64,000 nucleotides of DNA from JAIPDZ01 sp034522175 (GTDB taxonomy: Bacteria; Desulfobacterota; DSM-4660; Desulfatiglandales; Desulfatiglandaceae): assembly GCA_034522175.1 (NCBI GenBank), contig JAXHLQ010000001.1:4030001-4094000 (forward strand), in the 5' to 3' direction. Each line of letters opens with the position of its first letter. Positions within the stretch are counted from its first letter, which is position 1. A program made the translations under genes and the position numbers. The notes under the pieces are model-generated. The model saw only the letters and a list, made by a program, of their open reading frames with translations, did no database searches and was not told where the DNA came from. Positions 9,250-18,586 of this stretch are shown here, piece after piece.

Positions 9250-9896
9250 AACCGGTGGCCTTTCCGCTCATCAGGGATACCTATCCACTAATCCTCGCGT
9301 CTGAATCCCCCCGGAGAAGCGAATTGATGGCGCAGGCGGGGATTCCGTTCCGGATAGTGGTCAGTGGCGTGGAAGAAGTGGCCGTGTCTCAGGATCCGGC
9401 CGGCCTGGCCTGTGTGCTGGCCAGAAGGAAGACCCTGGAGGTCTCGGCCAAAACAGATCCTTCCTGGATTTTGGGTGCCGATACCCTTGTGGTGGTGGAG
9501 GATCGGATACTGGGTAAGCCCGAAGACAAGGCGGATGCACGGGATATGCTTCTGCAGCTCAGTGGGAGCGTTCACCAGGTCATCACCGGCTTCTGCCTGT
9601 CGAATCCCGCGGGAGAGATCGTTCACAGTGAAGCGGTGACCACGGATGTGTATTTCAAAAAACTGAGTGTCCATGAAATCACCGCCTATGTTGCCACCGG
9701 GGAACCCGAAGGGAAGGCGGGCGCGTATGCCATACAGGGGATCGGCGCGTTTATGGTGGCGTCCATCTCCGGATCCTACACCAATGTGGTTGGCCTCCCC
9801 CTCTGCGCGGTCATCAAGGCACTGGTCCGGACGGGGGCGCTGGAGCAGTATCCCTTCAACCTGGATGCTGCTGTCTTGAAATCTCGGACAATATAA
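9246..9896 (+). CDS. maf: Maf-type nucleoside triphosphate pyrophosphatase
   Basis: A house-cleaning NTP pyrophosphatase (dTTP/UTP or modified nucleotides) of 216 residues. It has the substrate-binding LASESPRRSEL near the N-terminus, the GADTLVV metal site near residue 78 and the C-terminal YAIQGIGAFMV segment. It is translationally coupled to tatD by ATGA. Its 3' end overlaps the convergent rlmB by about 41 bases. A degenerate partial copy of its middle lies at about 7530-7643. Confidence 0.94.
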   Translation: MKPVAFPLIRDTYPLILASESPRRSELMAQAGIPFRIVVSGVEEVAVSQDPAGLACVLARRKTLEVSAKTDPSWILGADTLVVVEDRILGKPEDKADARDMLLQLSGSVHQVITGFCLSNPAGEIVHSEAVTTDVYFKKLSVHEITAYVATGEPEGKAGAYAIQGIGAFMVASISGSYTNVVGLPLCAVIKALVRTGALEQYPFNLDAAVLKSRTI

Positions 9897-10662
9897 CAGC
9901 CCCGGCCACCGAGACGTTCAGGGCGTCGAGGCTGCCCGGCGACGGGATGTGGACCGTGTCATGGCACTGTTTCTGAACGGCCTTGCCGATCCCCCGCTCC
10001 TCATTTCCCAAAACCAGCACCACATCACGGTTCCAGTCGAACCGGTAAATGGATGTAGGCCCCTGGCCCGAAGTGCCGATGATCCAGAATCCGCGATTAT
10101 TCAGGAATTCGAGGGTCCTCGCCATGTTGACCACCTGCGAGACGGGGAGATGGGCGCAGGCCCCTGAGGCCCGCTTAAGCACGGTGGGGGTTATCTGAGC
10201 GGAGCGATCCCTGGGGATGATCAACCCCTGGACACCGAAGAATGCGGCGCTGCGAATGAGGGCGCTCAGGTTCCCTTCATCGGTGATATGGTCAAGGGCC
10301 AACAGGAGCGCGTATCCGGCTTTGCCGCGTTCCGCCTTTAACATGTCGTCCAGCCGAGTGTAGGCGAAGCCGGCGGCCAGCGCCACCATGCCCTGGTGAG
10401 CCACGTGGGGGGCCAGGCGATCGAGCTGCTGAGGTGGCTTATATTCCACGGGGATGCCGCGTTTTCTCGCCAGGGCCATAATTTCATCCATCCTGGTCGA
10501 CCGTTTTCCACGAGCGACCCATACGGCCTTGATATCCATGTGCCCCGCACGGCGGGTCAAGGCCTCCCGGACCCCATGAAATCCCGGGATGGGCAAGAGG
10601 TCAGGACTCGGTTTCCGTTCTTCTCTGCGTCCCTGCGTCTCAGCGCGAAAACAGGTTTTTCT
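9856..10662 (-). CDS. rlmB: 23S rRNA/tRNA 2'-O-ribose methyltransferase, TrmH group 3 (RlmB-like)
   Basis: SPOUT-fold SAM methyltransferase of about 268 residues. The substrate-binding N-domain begins at PGFHGVREAL. The SPOUT knot shows DHITDEGNLSALIRSA, LVLGNEERGI and the C-terminal SLDALNVSVAGAVILSE. The first 20 or so residues (containing FRAETQGRREER) are encoded by the right arm of a dispersed intergenic repeat, so the ATG at 10662 may be repeat-derived; a TTG just before PIPGFHG is the alternative start. Convergent with maf. Confidence 0.9.
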   Translation of the reverse strand, partial: RKTCFRAETQGRREERKPSPDLLPIPGFHGVREALTRRAGHMDIKAVWVARGKRSTRMDEIMALARKRGIPVEYKPPQQLDRLAPHVAHQGMVALAAGFAYTRLDDMLKAERGKAGYALLLALDHITDEGNLSALIRSAAFFGVQGLIIPRDRSAQITPTVLKRASGACAHLPVSQVVNMARTLEFLNNRGFWIIGTSGQGPTSIYRFDWNRDVVLVLGNEERGIGKAVQKQCHDTVHIPSPGSLDALNVSVAGAVILSEISRQQHPG

Positions 10663-10690
10663 CATGACTATCAATCTTCAATCGCCAATC
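10617..10690 (+). repeat. Dispersed inverted repeat, right-arm half (copy B)
   Basis: Contains the CTGCGTCCCTGCGTCT arm and the trailing GACTATCAAT tail shared with the copies at 3785 and 51195, but without a recognisable left arm. It overlaps the apparent 5' end of rlmB. Confidence 0.7.
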
Positions 10691-10702
10691 GCCATTCCCC
10701 GG

Positions 10703-12697
10703 TCATGCCGCTTCAAGCAGGGCCAGCTCATGGGCCTCAAGAGCCCTGATCTGATCCCTGAAGACCGCTGCGGATTCAAAATCGAGGTCTGCAGCGGCAG
10801 CTTTCATTTTTTCGGTCAGTTCCTTGATCTGTTCCTCCAACGCTTCCGGCGATCCATAGGGAACCTCTGCTTCCGCAACCGTGGGAACCGTTACGTAATC
10901 CGCCTCATAGACGGACTGAAGGATGTTGTCGATGTCCTTCTGAATGGTGGTGGGGGTAATGTGGTGGGCCTCGTTATAGGCCATCTGAGCGCCGCGTCGC
11001 CTGTCGCATTCCTCAATGGCCCGTTCCATGGAGCCGGTGATCACATCTGCGTAGAGGATAACCATGCCGTTGACATTGCGTGAGGCCCGCCCGCAGGTCT
11101 GGATGAGGGACCTTTCAGATCGGAGAAACCCCTCCTTGTCCGCATCCAGAATGGCCACGAGCGAGACCTCCGGGATATCCAGGCCCTCACGAAGGAGGTT
11201 GATCCCCACCAGCACATCAAAAACGCCCAGCCTGAGTTCCCGGATGAGTTCCATCCGTTCGATGGTCTTGATGTCGGAATGCATGTATTTGACCTTCAGG
11301 CCCAGGTCTGCGTAGTACTCGGTCAGGTCCTCAGCCATGCGTTTGGTGAGCGTGGTGACCAGGATCCGGTCCCCTTGTGCGACCTTGTCGTTAATCCACC
11401 CCAGTAGATCGTCCACCTGGTTGGTGGCGGGCCGAACCTCTATGACCGGATCGACCAGACCGGTGGGCCGGATCAGCTGCTCCGTGGTCATCTGGGACTT
11501 CTCGAGTTCATAAGGCCCGGGCGTGGCCGACACGTAGACGGTCTGCTTCGGCCTGGCATCGAATTCCTCAAACATTAAAGGCCGGTTATCAAGGGCCGAG
11601 GGGAGGCGGAACCCATAGTTGACCAGTGTCTCTTTTCTGGAGCGGTCCCCCCGGTACATCCCGTTGAGCTGCGGAACGGTAATGTGGCTCTCATCGATGA
11701 TGAGAAGAAAATCCCTGGGGAAATAATCCAGCAGGGTAGGGGGTGGCTGGCCCACCTCCCGTCCGGTCAGGTGCCTGGAGTAGTTTTCGATCCCGTGGCA
11801 GTATCCGATTTCCGCCATCATTTCCAGATCAAACCGCGTGCGTTCCTCGATCCGCTGGGCTTCGATGTATTTGCCCTGCCTGTAGAAGACCTCCGCCTGC
11901 TCCTTCAGTTCCGCCTTGATCGCCTTGATGGCCTGTTCCCTGATTTCCACCGTGGTCACGTAGTGGGTGGCCGGGTAGATGGTGATCCGGTTGAGCGTGG
12001 CCGTGGTTTTCCCGGTCAACGGATCGATTTCATGAATGGATTCCACCTCATCGCCGAAAAAAAAGATGCGGATGGCCCTGTCCTCTTCATGAACGGGATA
12101 GATATCCAGGACGTCCCCGCGTGCCCGGAACCGGCCGCGATAAAAATCGATGTCTCCCCGTTCATAATGGATGTCCACCAGCCTTTTTACGGCGTTTTCT
12201 CTTGATATGGCGCTGCCGGTCTCGAGATAGAGGAGCATGTTGTGATACGCTTCGGGGGATCCCAGGCCGTAAATGCACGAAACGCTCGCCACGATGATGA
12301 CGTCATCCCGGTCGAGGAGCGAACGGGTGGCCGCATGGCGCATCTTATCGATCTGTTCGTTGATATGGGAGTCCTTCTGGATGTAGGTGTCGCTCTGCGG
12401 GATATAGGCTTCCGGCTGATAGTAGTCGTAGTAACTGACAAAATACTCGACGGCATTTTGTGGGAAGAGGTGTTTTAATTCCCCATATAACTGGGCCGCG
12501 AGGGTCTTGTTGGGCGCGATGACCAGGGAGGGTTTCCGTGCTCCGGCGATGACATGGGCCATGGTGAAGGTCTTACCCGATCCGGTGACGCCCAGCAGTA
12601 CCTGATGCTCGAGGCCCCTGGAAAGGCCGTCTAAGAGATCGCTGATGGCTTCGGGCTGATCGCCGCAGGGACGGAGATCGGTCTCGATTTCAAACAT
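10703..12697 (-). CDS. uvrB: Excinuclease ABC subunit B
   Basis: DNA-damage-verifying helicase-like subunit of nucleotide excision repair, 664 residues, full length. Walker A is GVTGSGKTFT near residue 38; the beta-hairpin YYDYYQPEAYIP follows near 91. The DEAD-like box is IIDESH, helicase motif VI includes QTCGRASRN, and the C-terminal UvrC-binding UVR motif is at about 625-660 (LEEQIKELTEKMKAAAADLDF spans it). The 5' end overlaps the 3' end of cysS by 8 bases. Confidence 0.98.
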   Translation of the reverse strand: MFEIETDLRPCGDQPEAISDLLDGLSRGLEHQVLLGVTGSGKTFTMAHVIAGARKPSLVIAPNKTLAAQLYGELKHLFPQNAVEYFVSYYDYYQPEAYIPQSDTYIQKDSHINEQIDKMRHAATRSLLDRDDVIIVASVSCIYGLGSPEAYHNMLLYLETGSAISRENAVKRLVDIHYERGDIDFYRGRFRARGDVLDIYPVHEEDRAIRIFFFGDEVESIHEIDPLTGKTTATLNRITIYPATHYVTTVEIREQAIKAIKAELKEQAEVFYRQGKYIEAQRIEERTRFDLEMMAEIGYCHGIENYSRHLTGREVGQPPPTLLDYFPRDFLLIIDESHITVPQLNGMYRGDRSRKETLVNYGFRLPSALDNRPLMFEEFDARPKQTVYVSATPGPYELEKSQMTTEQLIRPTGLVDPVIEVRPATNQVDDLLGWINDKVAQGDRILVTTLTKRMAEDLTEYYADLGLKVKYMHSDIKTIERMELIRELRLGVFDVLVGINLLREGLDIPEVSLVAILDADKEGFLRSERSLIQTCGRASRNVNGMVILYADVITGSMERAIEECDRRRGAQMAYNEAHHITPTTIQKDIDNILQSVYEADYVTVPTVAEAEVPYGSPEALEEQIKELTEKMKAAAADLDFESAAVFRDQIRALEAHELALLEAA

Positions 12698-14152
12698 CGA
12701 ATCTCCAGGTGGTTCCCTGAGGACCGTCTTTTAGAACAACACCCATGTCCTGCAGCCGGTTCCGGATTTCATCTGCCCGGGCCCAGTCTTTTCGGGATCT
12801 CGCCTCGCTTCGTTCCGCTACCATCTGCTCGATGTCATCGGTATCAGGGCCTTTTGACGCGTCTGTCAGTCGATCAAAGAACGCAGCAGGGGTCTCGCGC
12901 AGGATGCCCAGAATATCGGCAAGGCCCAGCAGGTCCGATCGGTCCTGCTTGAGCGCCAGGCGCGTCTCCTGATCCAGGTCCTCTATAGCCGAGTCCATGA
13001 CCCGGTTCATCTCCCTTACCTTCTCGAAGATGAGACCGATGGCGCCGGCGGTGTTCAGATCATCGTTCATAAATTGGACAAATTTTTCCGTAAACGTCGT
13101 GTCAGGTGCGGTGGCGTCCAAAGAAACGGGCCTCTGAGTTTTTTCCCGCATGTCTGGTTGACCGAGAATATCTTCAAGGCGTTCAAGCGTACGGTAGATT
13201 CGCACGAGACCGGACTGGATGTTGAGCACATCGGTTTTCGAAAAATCCAGGGGCTCCGATAGTGTTTGGAAAGGAGAAAGAGCCTGAGCACTTCGGGATG
13301 ATACATCTCGAGCGCATCGCGTATGGTGAGAAAGTTGCCGAGGGATTTGGACATTTTTTCAGATTCCACGGTCACAAAGCCGTTGTGGACCCAGTAGCGG
13401 GCAAACCGGCCGCCGTTGGCCGCCATGGACTGGGCCCGCTCATTTTCGTGGTGGGGAAAGAGGAGGTCCCGGCCTCCGCCGTGGATATCAAAAGTCGGAC
13501 CCAGAAAGTGGTTGCTCATGACCGAGCACTCCAGATGCCAGCCCGGTCTTCCGGGGCCCCAGGGACTGGGCCATCGGGGTTCGCCCGGTTTGGCCGACTT
13601 CCACAAGGTGAAATCCATGGGATGCCGCTTCTTCTGATCCACTGCAATCCGGCTGCCCGCCCGCATATCCTCGAGGTTCCTGCCGGAAAGCCCGCCGTAA
13701 TCCTTGAAGGACGTCACTGCATAATAAACGTCGTTTTCCACTTCATACGCATACCCCCCGGACAACAGGGTCTCGATCATGTGTATCATCTCGGCGACGT
13801 ATTCGGTGGCCCTGGGTTCATGGTCGGCCTGCAGGACACCGATTCTCGCCATGTCTTCGTTGAAGGCATCAATGTATTCCTGAGCGATGGCCGAGGTGTC
13901 TTTTACGAGTTGCCCGGCGCGTTCGATGATCTTGTCATCCACATCCGTGAAATTGCGGACGTAGGTGACGTCAAAGCCCACGGCCCGAAGGTATCGCACC
14001 AGGACGTCAAAGACGATGGCGGAGCGTGCATGTCCGATATGACAGAGATCATAAACCGTCACACCGCAGACATAGATGCCCACTTTCCCCGGGGTCAGGG
14101 GTTCAAATGTCTCTTTTTGTCGAGTCGCCGTATTATAAAGTTTGACACTCAC
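12690..14152 (-). CDS. cysS: Cysteinyl-tRNA synthetase (frameshifted)
   Basis: Class I synthetase that charges tRNA-Cys. The N-terminal part has the zinc-site cysteine in YVCGVTVYD, the HIGH motif as CHIGHARS, a second zinc-ligand cluster (GWHLECSVM, HHENERAQS) and KMSKSLGN. After HYRSP the frame breaks; the correct continuation, DFSKTDVLNIQSGL, is in another frame. One C (coding strand) is missing from the run at 13250-13253. Adding it gives 487 residues, the normal size. It overlaps uvrB by 8 bases and lies just downstream of ispF. Probably functional in the real genome. Confidence 0.94.
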
Positions 14153-14185
14153 CGGGGGTCTCCACTTATCTTTCTATCCGGATGG

Positions 14186-14692
14186 TCATGTTATTCCTGA
14201 GCGGACCTTTGCTTGTTCATGGCCGCAGAGGCTCACCACGGCAAACGCTGCAATCCCTTCCCCTCTGCCGCAAAACCCCAGGCCTTCGGCCGTGGTGGCC
14301 TTGATGTTGATCGAATCCACGGGTGCCTTGAGCGTATGGGCCAGATGCCCTTCCATGTCTGTTAGATGACCTGCGAGCTTCGGTGCTTCGGCCACGAGGG
14401 TGGCATCCAGGTTGTTTATTTTGAAGCCCTCCCGGGTCATCACTCGGCTGACCGTCTCGAGCATGGAAAGACTGGAAATTCCCTTGTATCGAGGGTCGGT
14501 GTCCGGGAAGTGCTGACCGATATCCCCCCTGCCCATGGCCCCCAGTACCGCATCCATCACCGCGTGGGTCAGGACGTCCGCATCCGAGTGGCCCTCCAGC
14601 CCCAGCGTGTGAGGAATATGAACGCCTCCCAGGATCAGCGGCCGGTCCCGGATGAGACGATGCACATCATATCCAAACCCGATTTTGAACAC
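14186..14692 (-). CDS. ispF: 2-C-methyl-D-erythritol 2,4-cyclodiphosphate synthase
   Basis: Fifth enzyme of the MEP isoprenoid pathway. The 168-residue protein has the zinc ligands in GYDVHR near residue 8 and GHSDADVLTHA near 38, plus FPDTD, the substrate motif NIKATTAEGLGF and GRGEGIAA. Length is typical of stand-alone IspF. No ispD is adjacent. The order ispF-cysS-uvrB on one strand suggests a shared transcript. Confidence 0.97.
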   Translation of the reverse strand: MFKIGFGYDVHRLIRDRPLILGGVHIPHTLGLEGHSDADVLTHAVMDAVLGAMGRGDIGQHFPDTDPRYKGISSLSMLETVSRVMTREGFKINNLDATLVAEAPKLAGHLTDMEGHLAHTLKAPVDSINIKATTAEGLGFCGRGEGIAAFAVVSLCGHEQAKVRSGIT

Positions 14693-14734
14693 GGCGGCTC
14701 CTTATACCATATACCATAAATGTCAGGGCCGATC

Positions 14735-14953
14735 TTAATGACAGCTGCTGCAGTTGGCGCTGGAACAGGTCGAGCATCCGGACGATCCCGATGACGGGGT
14801 GAAGGCCTCGCCGCTCTTAAACCCGCAGGCCGACATGAGCCGTTTGACATCATGTGCCTCGCACCGGGGGCAGGTCACCGGTTCATCGCCGCCGAAGACG
14901 AGTGTTTCAAACTCATTACTGCAAGCCTCACATTTATATTCGTAAATGGGCAT
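14735..14953 (-). CDS. FmdB-type zinc ribbon protein
   Basis: A 72-residue small protein beginning MPIYEYKCEACSNEFE, the FmdB/CxxC_CxxC_SSSS signature. The ribbon has CEAC and CPRCEA pairs, followed by a Ser/Gly/Cys-rich tail (SGCSTCSSANCSSCH). The family is a putative regulatory or metal-binding protein of unresolved role. It precedes ispF with a short gap. Confidence 0.9.
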   Translation of the reverse strand: MPIYEYKCEACSNEFETLVFGGDEPVTCPRCEAHDVKRLMSACGFKSGEAFTPSSGSSGCSTCSSANCSSCH

Positions 14954-14968
14954 TTTTATGTCCTTTGC

Positions 14969-15952
14969 CTATGGGTTTTGGTTCATTTCTTCAAGAACTG
15001 CGGCCGCCAGCAATGGAAACATGATCTCGTGGTGGCCGATCAGATTATATCCCTTTCCCCCATCCTGAGTGGGACGCTGTACCACATTGACGGTGGGTCT
15101 GTAGTGTCGATTGAAATCCATATTCACGGTGGTGAACTGCTTGACGTCATGGCCCAGATTCCTCACCAGGCTGAGGGCCTTCAGGAAGACCTCCGGCAGG
15201 ATGACCGCGGATCCGAGATTGATAAACACCCCATCGGAAAGCCGCGACACCAAGGCGGAAAAGAGGCGGAAGTCGAGATGGGAGGTTTTCCCGATGGCAG
15301 CCCCGTCCGCCCTGGGATGACTGTGAATGATGTCCGTTCCCATGGCCACGTGGACGGTCACGGGGATATTGCGTTCATGGGCATTTGCCAGGATGCTGAA
15401 GCGGTTGTAGGGGAACTTATCCCGAATCAGCATCGCCCCCACGGATTCTCCCAGTCCGAGCCCGTTTGCGGCGCCTTCTGAAATGGCTTCATTCAGGAAT
15501 TGCCCGGTTTCTCCGGCCATCCCGAATTCGCCTGTGCCGATGCCGGCGCCGACATCCTCTGAAGTGTTTCCCACCATGGCCAATTCGGCATCGTGAATAA
15601 TACCTGCGCCGTTCATGGCGATGCCGCTGATGATGCGGCGTTCGAGGAGATCGATAATAACGGGGTTGAGCCCGACCTTGATCGGATGAGCACCCATGGC
15701 AAGGATGATGACCTTTCGGGCGTCGGCTGCATGGGCCATTCGCCGGGCAATTGCTTTCAGATCGCCCGCCGCGAGCATCTCCGGCAGTGTGGCAAGCCAG
15801 TCGAAGAAGCCCCCCCCCGGAGACCAGGCTTTGGAGAAATCTTCCACGTGGACCTTGCTCTTTCGATCCTTTAAAGGATACAGTCGGACATCGTCGAGCG
15901 ATATGGGGTTGAGCGGTGGGGCGTCTTTTTCAGTCATTAAAAGGCTATCCAA
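14969..15952 (-). CDS. Conserved protein of unknown function
   Basis: A soluble protein of about 322-327 residues; an ATG at 15937 is also possible. It has several strongly conserved-looking blocks: ILAMGAHPIKVGLNP, AMNGAGIIHDAELAM, HVAMGTDIIHSHP and INLGSAVILPEVFLKAL. The Gly/His/Asp-rich blocks suggest an enzyme active site, possibly a nucleotide-binding fold distantly like deoxyhypusine synthase, but that link is only an impression. It lies between gmhA and fmdB on the same strand. I do not recognise a named family. Confidence 0.6.
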   Translation of the reverse strand: MDSLLMTEKDAPPLNPISLDDVRLYPLKDRKSKVHVEDFSKAWSPGGGFFDWLATLPEMLAAGDLKAIARRMAHAADARKVIILAMGAHPIKVGLNPVIIDLLERRIISGIAMNGAGIIHDAELAMVGNTSEDVGAGIGTGEFGMAGETGQFLNEAISEGAANGLGLGESVGAMLIRDKFPYNRFSILANAHERNIPVTVHVAMGTDIIHSHPRADGAAIGKTSHLDFRLFSALVSRLSDGVFINLGSAVILPEVFLKALSLVRNLGHDVKQFTTVNMDFNRHYRPTVNVVQRPTQDGGKGYNLIGHHEIMFPLLAAAVLEEMNQNP

Positions 15953-15972
15953 ATCCCATAGATGGATCGGGG

Positions 15973-16560
15973 TTAATCGCTTTTCATATGCCGCTGGAAG
16001 AGGACGTAATCCACCAGTTGACAGACCATGTGTTCTGCAAGGATATGAGCCTCCTGGATGCGGGCCGTAATGTCGTTTTTGACGGTGATGGCGGTATCGA
16101 GCAGGGCTTTGATGTCGCCGCCGTCCTTTCCCAAAAGTCCTGCCGTGAACAGCCCCTTTTTTCGCGCGACTTTGACGGCGCTAATGAGGTTTAAAGATGA
16201 CCCGCTTGTGGTAATTACCAGGAGGATGTCTCCTTCCACGCCCAGGGCCTTCACCTGTTTTGCGAAAATATCTTCAAACGTATAATCATTCCCAATACTG
16301 GTAATCACTGAGGTGTCGGTTGTCAAAGCCATGGCCGGAAGGGGCGGGCGTTCCAGTTGAAAGCGGTTGACAAATTCCGCCGCCATGTGCTGCGCATCGG
16401 CGGCACTTCCTCCGTTTCCGCAGATCAGGAGCTTTCCGTCCTTCAGAAATACCGAGGCGATCTTTTCGGCGAGTGCGGCGAGCTTTGATCCGTTGTGCTG
16501 AATAAATGTTTCTGTAACCCGGGTGCTTTCCGTCAGGATTTGTTGAATGGTCGCTTCCAC
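15973..16560 (-). CDS. gmhA: D-sedoheptulose-7-phosphate isomerase
   Basis: First step of ADP-heptose synthesis for the LPS inner core, pointing to a Gram-negative envelope. The 195-residue SIS-domain protein has LLICGNGGSAADAQHMAAE near residue 45, DTSVITSIGNDY near 82 and ITTSGSSLNLISA near 113. The C-terminal HILAEHMVCQLVD carries the conserved catalytic His region. It sits between the unknown gene and selA. Confidence 0.95.
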   Translation of the reverse strand: MEATIQQILTESTRVTETFIQHNGSKLAALAEKIASVFLKDGKLLICGNGGSAADAQHMAAEFVNRFQLERPPLPAMALTTDTSVITSIGNDYTFEDIFAKQVKALGVEGDILLVITTSGSSLNLISAVKVARKKGLFTAGLLGKDGGDIKALLDTAITVKNDITARIQEAHILAEHMVCQLVDYVLFQRHMKSD

Positions 16561-16585
16561 TTCTTCCCCCTTACCCCATGGCGTG

Positions 16586-18004
16586 TCAGGAAATGGCTAT
16601 GGTTCTGATGGCCTCTGCAACCGTGTTGAATTCACTCGTCTGAATGGTTCGTACATCCAGCAGAATCCGGTCTTTTTCCACACGGGTGATCACGGGCGGG
16701 GAATGGCCTCGAAGTCTTTCTTCAATGATATGGGATGAAAGCTTATGGGGGACGAGGCATAACAGACGGCTGGGGAGTTTCTGAATGGGAAGGGCGCCGC
16801 CACCTACCCTTGAATGGCCATCCACCCGTTCAATACTGAAGTTCTCCGTTTCGAGGGTTTTCACTCTGGCATAAAGGCGGTTGGCCTTTTTTCTGAGTTG
16901 CGTATAGGACTGAGATATCATCTTCAATGTGGGGATGCTTTTTGTCACAGAATCCGGGTTCCGATAAAGTCTCAGGGTTTCCTCGAGAGCCAGCAGGGTG
17001 AGCTTGTCAATGCGCAGCGCCCTGTTCAGGGGGTTTTTCCGAATCCCTTCCACCAACGGCTCGTGTCCGAGGATGATCCCGGCCTGCGGACCGCCCAGGA
17101 GCTTGTCGCCGCTGAAGGTCACCAGATCGGCCCCCTGGGCCAGTACATCCTGAACGGTGGGTTCCCGCATCAGACCCATCTCGCTGAAATCCAGAAAACA
17201 GCCGCTTCCCAGATCCTCCATGACCGGGATTCGGTGGCGGTTCCCGAGTTGGGCCAGTTCCGCTATGGGGACCTCTTTGGTAAATCCCATCACCTGGAAA
17301 TTGCTGGTGTGGACCTTCAATAGAAGCGCGGTGTCCGGTCCGATGGCCTCCTCATAGTCCCTGAGATGGGTTTTGTTTGTGGTGCCCACCTCCACCATCC
17401 TGGCGCCGCTCTTGCGCATGACATCGGGGATACGAAAAGATCCGCCGATTTCCACCAGCTGACCTCTCGAGACCACGGCTTCCCGGCCTCTGGCCAGCGT
17501 CTCGAGGGCAATCAGGACGGCGCCCGCATTGTTATTGACCACCATGGCACCCTCGGCGCCGGTCAACTCTTTGAGGATGCTTTCCACATGCACATACCGG
17601 CTTCCCCGTTTTCCTTCGGAAAGATCGTATTCGAGGTTGCTGTATCCCCCGCCGATTTCCCTGAAGCGGTTGAGAGCGTTTTCGGGCAAAATGGATCGTC
17701 CCAGGTTGGTGTGTACCACCACCCCCGTGGCATTGATGACCTTGCGGAGACTGGGCATGGCGAGGTGTTCGAGTCGCTCTGACACCTGATCCGAGATCGT
17801 TTCCCGTTTGAGAGCCGGGATCGCGTCTGTTATGGCGCCGCTCTTGATTCCTGATCGTATTTCTTCAAGGATCTCATGCACGGCACTCAGCACAAGCCCT
17901 TTGGGGTATGCAGCAAGGGCATTCTTCAGTTTTGGTGTCAACAGCAGTTGATCAACGGCCGGTATCGCTCTGAACAGGGCTTGAGGTTCGGATGACATGA
18001 CCAA
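16586..18004 (-). CDS. selA: L-seryl-tRNA(Sec) selenium transferase
   Basis: PLP-dependent enzyme converting Ser-tRNA(Sec) to Sec-tRNA(Sec), so the organism makes selenoproteins. The 472-residue protein has the conserved VINATGVVVHTNLGRS, VVNNNAGAVLIAL, PVMEDLGSGCFLD and the PLP lysine in TFSGDKLLGGPQAG. An ATG at 17998 is an alternative start. selB and tRNA-Sec are not in this window. Because UGA can encode Sec here, apparent TGA stops deserve care; none of the broken genes I examined needs a Sec codon. Confidence 0.96.
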   Translation of the reverse strand: MVMSSEPQALFRAIPAVDQLLLTPKLKNALAAYPKGLVLSAVHEILEEIRSGIKSGAITDAIPALKRETISDQVSERLEHLAMPSLRKVINATGVVVHTNLGRSILPENALNRFREIGGGYSNLEYDLSEGKRGSRYVHVESILKELTGAEGAMVVNNNAGAVLIALETLARGREAVVSRGQLVEIGGSFRIPDVMRKSGARMVEVGTTNKTHLRDYEEAIGPDTALLLKVHTSNFQVMGFTKEVPIAELAQLGNRHRIPVMEDLGSGCFLDFSEMGLMREPTVQDVLAQGADLVTFSGDKLLGGPQAGIILGHEPLVEGIRKNPLNRALRIDKLTLLALEETLRLYRNPDSVTKSIPTLKMISQSYTQLRKKANRLYARVKTLETENFSIERVDGHSRVGGGALPIQKLPSRLLCLVPHKLSSHIIEERLRGHSPPVITRVEKDRILLDVRTIQTSEFNTVAEAIRTIAIS

Positions 18005-18257
18005 AAAAACTCCCCAGTCAAAAAATGAGTGTTCGGGCCCAACGCGTTTGGTGATGCGTGGGAAGGTTGTGAATCAAATTTTTGTACAGTTAATTCTTCA
18101 ATATATGTGAATTCATGACAACCGTCAAATGATTTGAGAATGGGGCAACGGATTCCCGCTCTTTAAGTAGGTCCCTGGTTTCCTTACATTTGGAAGATTC
18201 CTGTCCCGCCGGGACTGCAGGGTTCTTCAATTATTTCGACGGCAGGTCTATTTTGGC
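18005..18257. other. Intergenic between selA and tRNA-His
   Basis: About 250 bases, A/T-rich in the middle, holding the expected selA promoter. The only structure I see is a small GTCCCG/CGGGAC hairpin near 18200-18217. Confidence 0.5.
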
Positions 18258-18285
18258 TTGTAAAGTGGGGAATCTTTGTGATAAT
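18258..18285 (+). promoter_or_regulatory. Promoter of tRNA-His
   Basis: TTGTAA at 18258-18263, a 16-base spacer and GATAAT at 18280-18285, a good sigma-70-type pair. It ends about 12 bases before the mature tRNA 5' end. Confidence 0.6.
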
Positions 18286-18297
18286 ATGTATGTTAAT

Positions 18298-18374
18298 GGT
18301 GGGTGTAGCTCAGTTGGTAGAGCACTGGGTTGTGGCCCCAGTTGCCGAGGGTTCGAGTCCCTTCATCCACCCCA
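18298..18374 (+). tRNA. tRNA-His (GTG)
   Basis: Cloverleaf with anticodon stem CTGGG/CCCAG and loop TTGTGGC, anticodon GTG. The T arm contains GTTCGAGTCC. The acceptor stem pairs GTGGGTG with CATCCAC. The extra 5' G (18298) that is the histidine identity element pairs with discriminator C at 18371, and CCA (18372-18374) is encoded. Confidence 0.97.
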
Positions 18375-18389
18375 TGAAAAACATAAGGA

Positions 18390-18422
18390 AACCGGGTAGT
18401 TGAAAGATCGCCCGGTTTTTTT
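18390..18422 (+). terminator. Rho-independent terminator after tRNA-His
   Basis: Stem AACCGGG at 18390-18396 and CCCGGTT at 18411-18417 around a 14-base loop, followed by a T run. Confidence 0.85.
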
Positions 18423-18586
18423 ATGGGTCGGAAATTGCCGCTTTTTCAACATTCTGGAAAAATACCTCCAGCGGATCAACGTCGTCGCGTTTCTGAATGT
18501 GCTGTGTCTGAGAAATCGAATATAGGCGAACTTTTTCCGGCACAAACCGGAAAACCCCATCACCAGGATCCCTTATGGAGATTGAA

